64,000 nt of DNA from Anodontia alba (GCA_964016985.1 OZ024833.1:59781463-59845462), one strand, 5' to 3'; numbered from the stretch's first letter, positions 30,952 through 42,725 are shown. Program-made: numbers and translations. Notes: generated by a model not told the origin, from the sequence alone.

Positions 30952-32150
30952 CCTTAATTTTTAGTCGACTTAACTCCTTCCCGCTTTTCTTTTTAAAATA
31001 ACTTGAACAAGTCCCTTTTACTACCTTTTACTTTTACTACGATGCGTTTTGCGGCGTCTGATCTTGGTCTATACTGTTTGCATAGGCCTGCCTATCCCAA
31101 CACTGAGGGTTATTACGGTATATAAAGAGATGAGATGGAACGCGGAGGGTTTGTCTGACTTCTACATAAGTGAAAATCTCTTCTTATAAATATGTTTAAA
31201 ACCTCTGGAAAAATTTATAAGACCTTTTTGTTTTATAAACCACTTAGTGAAAAGGGGCGGAGCCAAACTTTGCACAAGCACATTAGAGAGGTTCCGAAGT
31301 TTAAAGCTCAAACTTTAATCTTCGGATTATAAATAAAAGCAGACGACATTTAAAAATATGTTTCTTATTTTTTACTGAAATTAAGATGACATTTCATTCA
31401 GATTGTTTCCGTCCTCTTTAGAGCCAATATAAATAAAATAAGTCCTATTTGCTGTGAATAACAAGAAAAACATCATTTTTGTCATCTGATAATCTAATCC
31501 AAAGAAGGATTTATGAGAAAGGAAAACGTTACGATGACATTTTCACAGTATGCCCTTTCACAGATAATACGGTTTGATATTTCATTCAAAGGAGACTATT
31601 TGAAATGTGAAAAAGAAGAAAAATGCATATATACGTGGATTTATATCACTCATAGCCATTAGGTTTAAAATTATGCTTTCAACTTAGAACCTCTCTATTG
31701 TGCTTTCACAAAGTTAGGTTCCCGCCAATTTCATTAAAATTGTCGCATGAGAAATGATATTAATGACATATCAAGACGCGCCGTAGAGAAAATAATTATA
31801 TTAAAAAAAAAATGCCGACTGCCAATGTTTAAATTCAAGTATTATTTATAAATAATTATATCAAAATAACGAGGGGACTACTACGTCCAGTCCAAGACTA
31901 GGGTGTTAAACCGTCTTATGACTGGCCAAACCCGATTATATTTCAAATATGTGAAAGTGAAACGTAAGCTGTTTACTTTCACTATATATTGTACATTTTA
32001 TCTTTTATTTTCTTCCATAATTAACCGAAGGTTTTTTTTGTTGTTGTTTTTTTATCTGGCTCATATGTACACGTGCAACGCACGCGCCAGAGACTGAAAT
32101 AAGTGGCCTTCTTTACAAATTTGGGAAACATGTCAAACGAAGTGGTCTCA
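30952..32150. other. Unassigned sequence
   Basis: Only a half hairpin at 31035-31085 (gcggcgtctgatcttggtct) was recognised. No gene was seen. Confidence 0.4.
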
Positions 32151-32154
32151 TTTA

Positions 32155-32355
32155 ACCTTTAACGCTTAGCATTCTGGGTAAAATTTTCAGCAGACGACAT
32201 ATTTTTCTTGTTTTTTCCAGAAAACAGGATATGACATTTCATTGCAGACAATGTGCATGAAATGTCAAATCCTGTGTTTTTGAGAAAAATAAGAAAAGTA
32301 TCAATGTTTCGTCAGTCTTATTTGATCTGAAAAATAAAACATAAAAATGTCGTCT
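32155..32355. repeat. CAGCAGACGACAT palindromic element
   Basis: tttaacgcttagcattctgg, agcagacgacatatttttct, ttttccagaaaacaggatat and the mirror tgtcaaatcctgtgtttttg, aaaatgtcgtctaattttc. It is one of several such elements (38.1, 42.6, 48.3, 52.1, 58.5, 58.8 kb). Confidence 0.7.
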
Positions 32356-32569
32356 AATTTTCTTATTAGTTTTTGTGGGGAAATATGACGGCATTTCATG
32401 TGAGTCGTCTGCTTTAATCTGGAAAATAAAAATTCAAAATGTCGATTAAGGGGCTAGTTCTTCTTCCGGAATTACAGACGACACTTTGCTGCCAAAAGAA
32501 TTTTGAAGCAAATATATTGGACCATAAGTTCTCACAACATCATTTGGACCGCGTCAAGTGTGTCAAAAA

Positions 32570-32760
32570 AGTGCCTTCGAGAATGTGCAAAAAGCGCAGC
32601 TTAAGACTCAAACCGCGCATGCGCAAGGTCTCATCCGGGCATTTGCTCTCCACTAATGCATTCTAAAGTGACAAATGATTTTGTTAGCGGACAGCGAAGC
32701 CCCTGATCAGATTGCGCGGGTGCGCAGGCTGATCTGGGCATTCGCATTCCGCATATGCCC
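32570..32760. repeat. GCGCATGCGCAAGG repeat with GCGCCCAGCGAAGACTC-type hairpin
   Basis: ccgcgcatgcgcaaggtctc at 32615, then the hairpin gcggacagcgaagcccctga with ggctgatctgggcattcgca. The same pair of parts, inverted, is at 33.6-33.8 kb. Confidence 0.7.
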
Positions 32761-32871
32761 GAAGACAGGTTTTCATATCCGCGGAATTATAATACATTGT
32801 AATATTATGTTTATGACCATCGCAAAAAAGCAGTTTTAAAATCATTTAATATCAACTTGCATGTACATACA

Positions 32872-32876
<5 letters not shown>

Positions 32877-32910
<34 letters not shown>

Positions 32911-32998
32911 AACACACACACACACACATACACACACACATGCACACGCACACAAACACACGCACACACACAGAACACACACACACAAACACATACAC
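32877..32998. repeat. (CA)n microsatellite, interrupted
   Basis: CA runs broken by AAA, TA and GC. Confidence 0.95.
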
Positions 32999-33171
32999 TA
33001 TGGCACCTGATCAGTGTCTGCACTGTTTGCATAAAATACAGGAAGTTCTGTAAAACATGATCATAATAAAACTGACCAGACACCTCTTCTTTTGGAAATA
33101 GACCGTTCCAAAGAGTTATAGTAGAAGAACCCATTCGGCACAAATGGGTTTAAAGCTATATGTGGTTGGCC

Positions 33172-33470
33172 TCTATGGCTTAGTCGGATGCGCGTCCGAC
33201 TGGTGATCAGGAGGTCTTGGATTCGATCCCCGCTTGGTCTGTCAACATTCTTTCGTAAAGATTGATCATAAACTAATTTCTACGGTCATTCCCTCCCTTC
33301 CGCTGATTCAAGATGGGCATTTGTCAGTTTCTGGCAAACGAATGTACACAAGTACTGGTTAACTTCTTAGAGGCTCAGCCTGCCCAGGAAAAGTGTGGTT
33401 AGGTAAACTGACCGGTTCGATATGACCTTAACAATGTTGACTGGACTGTTAAAACCCAAACCAAAAAAAG
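33172..33470 (+). mobile_element. tRNA-derived SINE family 1, full length
   Basis: Head gcctctatggcttagtcgga (A-box-like), tcttggattcgatcccc (B box), then cattctttcgtaaagattga, cccttccgctgattcaag and gtttctggcaaacgaatg. It ends in gactggactgttaaaaccc and an A-rich tail. The best preserved copy for reading the head. Confidence 0.9.
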
Positions 33471-33579
33471 CCAGATGCATCCATATGAACTGTTTGCTGC
33501 TTGACATTCAGTGGTCAAGATATAAACTTATTTGCAACTGACTTGAACCGCGACATGCGAAAATATGCCTTCTGGGCAT

Positions 33580-33800
33580 GCGCAGACAGCGAAGACCCAG
33601 ATCAGACTGCGCAGCATGCGCAGACAGCGAAGACCCAGATCAGACTGCGCAGAGGCGCAGTCTGATCTGGGCCTTCGCAGTCCGCTGTAAGAATCATTGG
33701 AAATTATTGTATGTACATGTATCACTGGAGAGCAAAGGCCCGGATGAGACCTTGCGCATGCGCAGGATGCTGTGAGTCCGCACATTTTGCGCATGCTCGA
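33580..33800. repeat. GCGCCCAGCGAAGACTC-type hairpin with duplicated arm
   Basis: gcgcagacagcgaagaccca, gatcagactgcgcag occurs twice in direct repeat (33579-33613 and 33619-33655) before the mirrored arm gtctgatctgggccttcgca. Then comes the inverted catgcgcaggatgc piece. Confidence 0.75.
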
Positions 33801-34004
33801 AGGCATTTCTTTGCTTGACGCGTCTTAGAGTTATACAAACAAAGCAGAAAACAAAGAATTGTCTCCGAAAGCGTTAATTCCAAGCCATTCCAGACTAAAA
33901 GGTGTTTCAGGGCACATGTTGATAGCTGAGGCCCAGATCAACCTATGTATCGGCGCAGTCTGTTATCCACCGGCACAGCATTTTCTACAATAATGCATGT
34001 GCGC

Positions 34005-34175
34005 CCAGCGAAGACTCACATCAGCCTGTGCATTCCACGCAGTCTGATCAGGATCTTCGCTGTCCACCTGAGGACGCTTTGGCTCCTTGACTACCCACAG
34101 AGTGCCCTTCGAAGACTCTGATCAGATTGTGCGGATGTGCAGGCTGATCTGAGTCTTCACTGGAAGCACATACAA
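34005..34175. repeat. Two GCGCCCAGCGAAGACTC-type hairpins
   Basis: gcgcccagcgaagactcaca with gatcaggatcttcgctgtcc, and ttcgaagactctgatcagat with ggctgatctgagtcttcact. Confidence 0.8.
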
Positions 34176-34227
34176 TCTTTTAGGAAATGCTGTGTCCAGG
34201 CATATAGTTTCTTTGGCTGCTGCAGAA

Positions 34228-34425
34228 TATACCCACGGGCACATGACGTGTACACATAATTTGGTTGTTTTGATCGATTACGGAGAAATAATTCACTTGT
34301 GTTCTAAGGCTTACGCGTAAAAAACGAGTGAGCGAAGCAAATGAGTTTTTTACAAGCAAACCTTAGAACGAGAGTGAATTATTTCTCCGTAATCGGTCAA
34401 AACAACAAAGTAAACTGTTTATTAC
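34228..34425. repeat. Foldback: ttttgatcgattacggagaa arms
   Basis: tttgatcgattacggagaaa, taattcacttgtgttctaag and its mirror cttagaacgagagtgaatta, tttctccgtaatcggtcaaa. It starts with cacgggcacatgacgtgta, resembling the CGGGCAC-ACGTC element. Confidence 0.75.
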
Positions 34426-34985
34426 TTTTTCATTCATGTTTTACCTTTCACATTCAGCCTTATGATTTCGTACCAAAATAATTCCAGCCAGTGCATGAAT
34501 TTCAGGAGGCGTGGTTTATTTTGAAAATCAGTCGCCATATTGTTTTCACTTTAATGTAAAAATCATCCTGTGCTTGAAATACAGACACAACAATGTCACG
34601 AAAGTTGAACTGGATTATCAAAGAACATCATACTTTATATTTGTGTTGCAGGTATTTCCTCAAAATCGCCAAGTTCACAGATCATTATTCATATTCAGTA
34701 CTGTTACCTTCTATGATATCTAATGTTTCTCTCTATGGAAAATGGTACTTCAAATACTAGTGTTGTTCTTCACTGTCTGCAAAAACTGATTGTTGAGAAA
34801 ATATATGAAAATAACGTTTCATTTTCACCTAAAATGCATGGATTATCAGGAACGAGTTCATACCACATTTGTAAAGTAGATGAAAAAGAATGACGAGGAA
34901 TCAATACAATCGCAGTACACTTCATGCACTAGACTAGCTACTAGTCTGACAATAAGAGTCTGATCATTTTTCTTCTTTTTAATAT
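34426..34985. other. Unassigned sequence
   Basis: Nothing recognised. Confidence 0.4.
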
Positions 34986-34987
34986 AG

Positions 34988-35402
34988 GGATCAAACATGG
35001 TTTTTCATACATTAACATTCGCCAGGTCCCGTGGGAGGTGTTGAAAACCGAGGCCGAAGGCCGCGGTTTTCAAGACCTCCCAAGAGACCTGGTGAATGCT
35101 AATGCATTGAAAAACCATGTTCGATCGCTATTATTGCATAAAAACTGAAAACATTTGCTACATTTCACGTTATTTCTTGCACTATTTTCTTTCGCGCTTT
35201 CACCGATGTCTCGTGAACGTAATTTCCACGGACTATGCTCGTTCTAGGGCCGGGCAGTACACATCTCGTGATGGCAGCAGATCTGTGGCCCCGGTACGAG
35301 CATATTGAAAGTTGCGTAGCCGTGCATTAACAGCGCTTGAATTGCCTTGGCTTTTTGCGGTTAATACACGGCTGTTAATAACGTGCGACTCTGCTTTTTA
35401 TG
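34988..35402. mobile_element. TATTATTGCATAAAAA element with terminal hairpin, copy 2 (inverted)
   Basis: The hairpin comes first (atagggatcaaacatggttt, ttcgccaggtcccgtgggag, with an added ccgaggccgaaggccgcgg loop). Then the body ends in cgactctgctttttatgcaa. Reverse-complement relative of 28093-28516. Confidence 0.75.
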
Positions 35403-36180
35403 CAATTATTAAATATAGTCAACTTCTTAATGGTGGCAAGTCTATTTGGTAGCGTTTCCAATACACATACTGGCTAAGTATTATCAGGCGATAAAATTGA
35501 GAAAGGAGAACAGACTAGCTAGAATATTATACTGTTCATTTAATGCAAATAGATGGCTTTGTTTGCATATTATTCATTTTAACGCCTGGTGGCTGAGCTA
35601 ATCTTACACCAGTGGAATACATAGAATCTAGATAATTAAAACTTTTCAAGCGAAAAGCCAAGATGACAGGCAGTTCTGTCTCAGCAGCTGCCACGAGCTT
35701 ATCATAAATGAAGCTAACAAAATGTCACCAACACCAACAGAGAGTAGGTGAACACTGACAAATAGAAGACACCATAACCGAAGCACCGCCCTGGCACGGT
35801 CAGCTATAAACTACTGGGGCTATGTGGTTCAGACCGATCTTTACACGACCTTCATCAGATGCCCAGTTTGATCTGAGACTTCGCTGGGCACACAGGTCCA
35901 ATTGTTGGCGTTGTCATGCGCAGACTTGATTTTATATTTTCTGCCATGCAGGACCATTTACTGAGCAGTACTTCTCGTTAATTTGGTCCTTTTCATTACG
36001 CGGAATTTTGCCACCCAGCGGAAACACTGACGAGGCGAGACCATTCGAGGGCTAAGCATTTGTAGCTATCACTCGGAAAAAAAATTTTGCTTGCAATGTC
36101 CTGTTACAAGATTATTGTCTTACCGAAGGATTTTGCTGGGCTTTACATTGAGCAAGTGTGAAATATATAGACCTAGTCAC
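35403..36180. other. Unassigned, with a half hairpin
   Basis: tcagatgcccagtttgatct, gagacttcgctgggcacaca at about 35855-35900 is a decayed CAGCGAAGAC hairpin. No exon. Confidence 0.4.
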
Positions 36181-36183
36181 ATC

Positions 36184-36445
36184 ACGTGTCGCGGGTTCGA
36201 CCCCCGCTGAGGTCGGCAACATTCTTTCATGGAGATTGATCATGAAATATTTTCTACGGTCATTCTCTCCCTTCCGCTGATTCAAGAAGGGCAGTTGTCA
36301 GTTTCTGGCGAATGTGCACTGGTTAACCGCTTAGAGGACTGCGCCTGCCTAGTAAACGTGTGGTTAGGTAAACTGACCGCGCTCGACATGACCCCATTGG
36401 GTTGACTGGGCCGTAAAACCTCAACACAAAACAAAACAAATCATC
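36184..36445 (+). mobile_element. tRNA-derived SINE family 1, 5'-truncated in the head
   Basis: It starts at the B box (gtcgcgggttcgacccccgc), then the full body, ccattgggttgactgggccg, and the tail taaaacctcaacacaaaac. Confidence 0.88.
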
Positions 36446-36531
36446 AACTTTTAGAAAAAAAAAAGTATTTTGAACGTGAACAACGACTCTATATAATGCT
36501 CTAGTTTATTTATCTTTAATACAGTATAACC

Positions 36532-36875
36532 TCAATGGCTCGAACACGGATGGCTCGTTTACCGTGGATGATTCGAACTCTTTTTTTCAGTCCCTACAAA
36601 ATTCTTCCAATAGCTCAAGAAAACAAATATTTAGGGATTTTTTCTTATTTTATCATGGAATTGTATGTTGTGTGTACTCATTAGAATCCCCTCAGCGATT
36701 CTAATGAGTACACTCAACATACAATCATTGTGTAGAAAATCGAAAAGATTTCCCCAAATTATCGCTATTTGCTTCCTGAACTGGTGCCATGATTAACCCT
36801 AACTGGCTCGAACTACCCATGTCTCGAACGAATTCCCATGGTCTCAAAGATGTTCGAGCCATTGAGGTTCGACTG
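36532..36875. mobile_element. pogo/Tigger-like MITE (CAGTATAACCTCAATGGCTCGAAC), TA target
   Basis: Left CAGTATAACCTCAATGGCTC and right GAGCCATTGAGGTTCGACTG are inverted and flanked by TA (36530-36531, 36876-36877). The centre (36655-36730) is a palindrome of the second family (tgtatgttgtgtgtactcat mirrored). Confidence 0.82.
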
Positions 36876-36984
36876 TACTTCTAGAGTAATGCATTAGGAG
36901 CTTAGTTGTCTACATCCACGAGAGTTTACTTCTGACAGGGTATGTCAAAACTTTCCGGAGGGAAACGGAAAACAAATATTACTA

Positions 36985-37795
36985 AATAAGAGGCCCATGG
37001 GCCACGATTCGCTAACCTGATAAAAACAACTATGCATATCTGCTCATGCCATGCAAATTCTTTCAGTATTGTCAGAGCAAGTAGGACACAAGTTTGACCA
37101 TATCGTAAAAAGGTAAAAGGTCATCCTAGCATTACGAAAACATGTCCATTCAAATATACTTAAAATTTTACCACCAAAAAAGAATGAAAATTTTCAGATA
37201 AAAAAATTCTGATATGTTTCCTATATCTGCTCAAAACATAGATTGTGGGTACTCGTTAGACGAGGCGGTTCTAACGAGTACCCACAATCTATATTTTTGA
37301 GCAGAAGTAAGTAAAATAATGTATACCCCTGTAAACCCCACTTTTACTATATAAAAGTGGGGTTTATGGGAGTCAAAATTATATAGGCGTGTTTTCGTGA
37401 TGAGATCAACGGTCATCCTAGTATCATCATATGAACAAACTTAGTAGACTTTGAGTCTTTAGATAAGAAGACATTTAAAGATTTCATGATTTTATACATA
37501 GTCCAGTGCAAGGGCAGAAAACCCCCAAAAAATTGACGGAAGCTAAACAGTTTTACTTCTTTCATCATATGTTGTAAGTTTCAGCCATTAGTCTCTAATA
37601 CATATTGAAAAAAATGATTTTCAACATTTTCCCCATACAAATGTATGGGGGCGCAAATATGACCTTGCCGTAAAAAAATCAAAGGTCAACCTACGAACAT
37701 CATTTGAACAAATATGGTAGATATTAAGTCCCCAATGCTATATACCAAGATTCAGCTCAAAGCTTTCTTGGTTCTGGAGAAGAAAAATTTTTAGT

Positions 37796-37833
<38 letters not shown>

Positions 37834-37990
37834 ACATATGGGCATGGCAGCCATCTTGTTCCATGGTGCGGAACCATTCGAATAAATTATCAATATCCTT
37901 TTGACAGAAGGCTCATGCATGTGAAGTATGGTAAAATAATGCTCAAGTGGTTTCAGAGAAGAAGACATTAAAAAAATTACACAATTTTAT
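36985..37990. repeat. 'agaggcccatgggcc' Helitron-like repeat body, interrupted by a MITE
   Basis: The opening aagaggcccatgggccacga and ttcgctaacctgataaaaac resembles the openings at 17651 and 60675. The body contains gcgcaaatatgaccttgccg and aggtcaacctacgaacatca. A 35-base poly(T) lies at 37797-37831. No coding capacity was seen; the right end was not located. Confidence 0.5.
37130..37402 (-). mobile_element. Palindromic MITE copy 8, palindrome centre shortened
   Basis: CATTACGAAAACATGTCCAT at left, ATAGGCGTGTTTTCGTGATG at right. One arm has lost aaccgcctcg, leaving actcgttagacgaggcggtt. Confidence 0.9.
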
Positions 37991-38039
37991 ACATGTATAT
38001 AGCCCAGGGGCAAGGACAGACAACCCCCAGGAGATGATA

Positions 38040-38265
38040 TATTGAAATATTTTTCTTATTTTTCTTATTTTTCCCAGAAAACAGGATTTGAAATTTCGTG
38101 CAAACTATATCCAATGGAGACAATTTGAATTTGCATGAAATGTAAAATCCTGTTTTGAGACACTTTGCATGAATTGTCAATTCCTCTTTTCTGGGAAAAA
38201 TAAAAAAAAAATATCACAATATTTTTCTTATTTTTTCCAGAAAAGAGTCGAAAAAGTTAAACTCT
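38040..38265. repeat. CAGCAGACGACAT-type palindromic sequence
   Basis: tatttttcttatttttccca, gaaaacaggatttgaaattt and mirrored aaattcctcttttctggga-type pieces occur three times over. Confidence 0.55.
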
Positions 38266-38339
38266 AACACTCAGTATGCTAAATAGTCGGACGGAAATTA
38301 GCGATACTTTCTTATTTTTCACAGAAACTATTTTAAGTC

Positions 38340-38577
38340 TTAAACTGCCAATCACAACAATTGTCGTCTGCTTTGTCATCTGCTTGTGATTTTAAAAGTC
38401 ATTTTTGCAAACAGTGTGGACCCAGATCAGACTGCTCCTTAGGAGCAGTCTGATCTGGGTCCACACTGTTTGCCGGTATGCAAAAATAGGTTTGAAAAGT
38501 TTTGCAAGAATATTCAGCAGACGACATAAACAGACGACATTTTCAGATGCAGGTTTTCTTGGCGTTTAAGGGTTAAG
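38340..38577. mobile_element. TTAA-ended hairpin MITE, AAACGCCAAGAAAA subfamily, copy 1
   Basis: It ends gcgtttaagggttaa. The central hairpin is gcaaacagtgtggacccaga, tcagactgctcct mirrored by aggagcagtctgatctgggt, ccacactgtttgc. It matches 63101-63293 except that the latter lacks one hairpin arm. Confidence 0.75.
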
Positions 38578-38935
38578 TCTTATTTCCTGTGAAAAAGACA
38601 CACTATTTGAAATGTTCTCAGTGCTTTAAAGTCTTATTTATTGTCAACAAGTTGAACGTTAAAGCTTTCAACCATGGAGCCTTTCTAATGTGCCTGCGCA
38701 AAATTAGGCTCTGTCCCGTTTCAATTAACTCTCTAATAAACAGGCTTTTTATACATTATTTCTGACATTATAAACAAAACGATTAAAAGAAACACTTCGT
38801 TTCTTCAGATTTTAGGTAAACTTTTTTTTTAAATCACCACTTTATATAGTAACAAGAGAGAATCGGGGGTGGGGTAAGAATTATGAGGAAGTTCACATGA
38901 TGGTAACTGGCAACGAGGACCCTTGTTAGATGATG
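38578..38935. other. Unassigned sequence
   Basis: Nothing recognised. Confidence 0.4.
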
Positions 38936-39126
38936 ATGGTTTGGTGTTTTACGTCCCTTTCACTACTATTAAAGTAATATCGAGATGAAGGCAGGACGAT
39001 AATGAAAGGCACTGTGCAATGAAGCGCCGTTACAATCATGAGCTGAATTCGCCTCTACCGGGATTCGAACCCGGGGCATCGTGATCCGAAGTCGAGAGCG
39101 CTGACCACTAGGTCATTCGGACGCTT
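38936..39126 (-). mobile_element. tRNA-derived SINE family 2, copy 1
   Basis: On the minus strand the head reads agcgtccgaatgacctagtg, gtcagcgctctcgacttcgg and the B box gggttcgaatcccgg. The body has gctcatgattgtaacggcg and ends in gggacgtaaaacacc. Confidence 0.85.
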
Positions 39127-39160
39127 ATGTCCTGATCAGACTTCGCATTGTCTGCAATTG

Positions 39161-39437
39161 CATTATGAAAACATGCCTATTCAAATATACTGAAAATTTT
39201 ACCAACAAAAATGAATTTTTCAGATAAAAAAATCTGATATTCTTAATATTTCTGCTCAAAACATATATTGTGGATACTCGTTAGAACCGCCCCGACGAGG
39301 CGGTTCTAATGAGTATCAACAATCTATGTTTTTGAGCAGAAATAAGAAAAATAGCGTATTCCCCTATAAACCCCAGTTTTACTATATAAAAGTGGGGTAT
39401 AAGGGGGTCAAAATTATATAGGAATGTTTTCGTGATG
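39161..39437 (-). mobile_element. Palindromic MITE copy 9
   Basis: CATTATGAAAACATGCCTAT at left, TATAGGAATGTTTTCGTGATG-like right end. The palindrome has several mismatches (gccccgacgaggc). Confidence 0.9.
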
Positions 39438-39629
39438 GCATAAGTACATGTAATATTTAGTTATTTTCTCGGGTTGCGCATAATTTTGATTCCACAAACC
39501 ATTATTTTGCTACATCATTTGGAAAGCAATATATTATTATATCATTACTTATTGCGGGTTTCCACTTTTTTTTTTTTTTTTTTTTAAATTGTCAAAATTT
39601 CAGAAATTTTGAACAAGAGGAATTTGTTG

Positions 39630-39907
39630 CATCACGAAAACACGCCTATATAATACTGACCCCTTAAACCCCACTTTCATATAGTAAAACTGAGGTTTAC
39701 AGGGGTATACATTATTTTTTTTATTTCTGCTCAAAAACATAGATTATGGGTACTCGTTAGATCCGCCTCGCCGAGGCGGTTCTAACGAGTACCCACAATC
39801 TATGTTTTGAGCAGAAATATTAAAAATATCAGATTTTTTCATCTGAAAATTTTCAGTTTTTGGAGGTGAAATTTTCTATATATTTGAATAGGCGTGTTTT
39901 CGTTGTG
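39630..39907 (+). mobile_element. Palindromic MITE copy 10
   Basis: CATCACGAAAACACGCCTAT at left, ATAGGCGTGTTTTCGTTGTG at right (last bases altered). Palindrome centre ccgcctcgccgaggcgg. Confidence 0.9.
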
Positions 39908-40035
39908 GTAAACCTGCATGCCTCCAATTTACATCCCTATATCGATTTTTTGTATAATTTGGCTGCGGTACCTATATGCAGGTGCGACAAACAGCTTTTC
40001 ATCGACTCATTAGAGACCCTGACTTTTTTTTATTT

Positions 40036-40272
40036 TCTTTTGATTTCGGTTTTACGGCTCTTTCAAGAATATTTCACTTATATCGAGCCGACCGTTCATC
40101 AAAGGAGGGTGAAAACCGGAGAAGCCGGGGGAAAACCACCTGTCCATCCATAAGCAAAACTTGGCTTTCCCACATGTGACCCGAGCGAGGCTCGAACCAC
40201 AGCGATGATAAATCTCATGGATTAAGAGTCAACTCTCCTATCCACTAGGCTACGGGGGGGGGGGGGGGGGGG
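40036..40272 (-). mobile_element. tRNA-derived SINE family 3, full head, abutting a G19 run
   Basis: The body as at 22998. The minus-strand head reads cgtagcctagtggataggag, agttgactcttaatccatga and B box ggttcgagcctcg. The plus strand ends ctaggctac followed by about 19 G. Confidence 0.88.
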
Positions 40273-40309
40273 CCGCCTGGAGACCCTGAAAAAGTACACT
40301 AGCAAAGAG

Positions 40310-40363
40310 TACAGACCCCGATCAGACGCTGCGGCGTCTGATCAGGGCCAACACGGTTTGCAT
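40310..40363. repeat. GCAAACAGTGTAGACC hairpin, left end lost
   Basis: accccgatcagacgctgcgg and cgtctgatcagggccaacac, ggtttgc. Confidence 0.75.
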
Positions 40364-40467
40364 TAAATACAAGAATTTCTATAAAACATAGTCTGTCTGT
40401 CATTCCGTCACAACACTTAGACATATCACTAAAGTGTCAAATAGACTTTTTCAAAACTTTCGAATAA

Positions 40468-40681
40468 GTTTAACTCTTTTACTGCCACAGGCGATAATAA
40501 TAGGCTTTTGCAAACATCATAGATCCAGATGAGACGGCTCATATGAGCCGTCTCATCTGGATCTACGCTGTTTGACATTCAGTCTTTCAACTTTACGTAT
40601 AAGCTTCTTTTCAAGCGACAGTTTCTTAAAAAAGAAAAGCAGACGGGAAATGTCGTCTGAAATTTGGCGCCGAAAGAGTTA
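40468..40681. mobile_element. TTAA-ended hairpin MITE, CTCTTTCACTGCC subfamily, copy 3
   Basis: tttaactcttttactgccac at left, ggcgccgaaagagttaa at right. Perfect central hairpin gatccagatgagacggctca, tatgagccgtctcatctgga. Confidence 0.82.
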
Positions 40682-41043
40682 AGGTGGAAGTGCCACAGGC
40701 CTGCAGTTTGTTTAAAAACAGCTCTGAGTCCGACTATAATCTCGGCTGCGTTCAGAAATGCAAAATACTTGCGAACGTTTCCTCTGGTCCAGTTAGAGGT
40801 CATCATTTAGTACATGTACAATGTACAGCGATCCAGGACAAAATGTTGGCGATAATTTTGAACTTCTGTTCGCAGCCCTGGTAGAATGGTCTACAGTCTG
40901 GTCTCTAAAACCAGGGCCGGCTTATGTCAGTGCAAAACACTCGCGAGGGCCCTGCATTCCCAACTGATCTCTACATTATCTAGCAATCTACTCAGACGAG
41001 GCAACTCTCTGATAACATCTTTGCGATAAAGGGAATTGATATA

Positions 41044-41375
41044 CAGTTGACTCTCGTTATCTCGACCGCTTATCTTGAAAAAACGCTTATCTCGAAGTGA
41101 AAATCTGATCCCTGTTTTAACATGGAAATCTAACAACAGGTAACAAAATATTGTGGAAAAGAGGAGAAATCGCTCCTTAGGAGCAATTTCTCCTCTTTTC
41201 CACAATATTTTCGATATATCTTTGACTTCAGGAGTCAAATTACAAATTCATTTGTGAAATGCGGTTGTTGTATTTATTTTTTTTCCTCAATTCTGCAAAT
41301 CTGATATGTCGAGGTACGGATATCTCGAAGTATTTCAGAGAGTCCCTAGGACTTCGAGATAACGAGAGTCGACTG
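41044..41375. mobile_element. pogo/Tigger-like MITE (CAGTTGACTCTCGTTATCTC), full length
   Basis: CAGTTGACTCTCGTTATCTC and GATAACGAGAGTCGACTG ends, TA on both sides. The inner palindrome tattgtggaaaagaggagaa, atcgctcctt is mirrored by aggagcaatttctcctcttt. Confidence 0.85.
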
Positions 41376-42171
41376 TATACACCTTCAAAAGGTGGCGGAA
41401 TGGAAGACTGATTCGACGGAAAGTCCGAAAAGCTTTTACTCTCGTGACATAATAAAAGCTCATGTGTACTCTTGCCGAGGATTGTGTCTCTCTGAAAAGT
41501 TCAGATTTTTCATTTGTTTTTTTAACGTGATTTTGTCTGGCCACAGGATGGTCCTCGGTGTCAGTGACAAACAACGTCAACCAACCCGAATGAATCAGGC
41601 GATTATTATCAACGTCTGTACTTTAATTAAATCGGGTATCAGAAAGGTTCTCGATGTCTCAGCAACGTATCACGAACCATCCTGTCAGGAACCAATCCCA
41701 TGGTCACGTGGTGTTGCGGTACTGCTAAATTCAGAAGAAGCTGCAAGTAGTTCCGGAAAGATGCAACCACAAGTACACGAAACTTGTGTTGTGGTTATAC
41801 GACACATCAATCCTTGTAGGTCATTTTGAGTCGTCTTCAGAGAAAATGAGAAAATGCATATAAGAGAAAGGTGAGGAGAGAAAACGAAAATACGGAGGAG
41901 ACTAAGGGAAATACGAATGACATTGGAGAAACAGAAAAAAAACACCGAAAACATGCCCCCTTCCCCCTTTCCACAGCAGCACAAATACATGAAACAATAG
42001 AATTCATTACAAACTAACTACTAGCTGTTATATGACGTTTCGGTGGCGAAAATGCCCACCACCACCCCCAAATCCCGATGGGGGCGGGCTACTACATCAG
42101 GGGAGCTTTTCTTGAATAATTATATCTGGTAGGAAAGACGGGTAGCTGTATTGGTCAGATCATTTGTCTTT
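41376..42171. other. Unassigned, with a 145-codon open stretch (41392-41829, plus)
   Basis: The open stretch starts MAEWKTDSTESPKSFYSRD and has no recognised domain, signal peptide or homology I can name. It starts at the edge of a MITE and could be chance. I cannot support it as a gene. Confidence 0.2.
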
Positions 42172-42450
42172 CATTACGGAAACACGCCTATTCAAATATA
42201 TAGAAAATTTCACCTCCAAAAACTGAAAATTTTCAGATCAAAAACTCTGATATTTTTCATATTTCTGCTCAAAATATAGATTGTGGGTACTCGTTAGAAC
42301 CGCCTCGGCGAGGCGGTTCTAACGAGTACTCACAATCTATGTTTTTTAGCAGAAATAAGAAAAATAATTTATACCCCTGTAAACCTCAGTTTTACTACAT
42401 AAAAGTGGGGTTTAAGGGGGTCAAAATTATATAGGCATGTTTTCGTGATG
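42172..42450 (-). mobile_element. Palindromic MITE copy 11
   Basis: CATTACGGAAACACGCCTAT at left, ATAGGCATGTTTTCGTGATG at right. Palindrome centre ccgcctcggcgaggcgg. Confidence 0.92.
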
Positions 42451-42584
42451 TATTTATCATTTGCACATGGAAGCGTTTCATTCTTTTTGCGGACAATAGA
42501 ACGGACACGATGTACACTTGTTGACTTAATTGTACTTTAATCAGTTACATAAAATCTCGTGAAAAATAATCTTGATACCTTTAA

Positions 42585-42725
42585 CGCTTAGCATGCTGAG
42601 TAAAAGATTGCAACAGACGATATTTTGAAATATTTACCCAGAAAATAGGATTTGACATTTCATGAAAATTGTCTCCTAAGGACACAATTTACATGTAAAA
42701 AAAAAGAAAATAATTTCGTCAATTT
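42585..42725. repeat. CAGCAGACGACAT-type palindromic element, decayed
   Basis: tttaacgcttagcatgctga, gcaacagacgatattttg, cccagaaaataggatttgac and tcctaaggacacaattt. Confidence 0.6.

Noticed and set aside
33528..33806. 92-codon minus-strand cysteine-containing open frame
   Set aside because: It is made entirely of GCGCCCAGCGAAGACTC-type hairpin copies.
41392..41829. 145-codon plus-strand open frame
   Set aside because: No domain, signal peptide, splice support or homology I can name. It starts at the edge of a MITE and could be chance.
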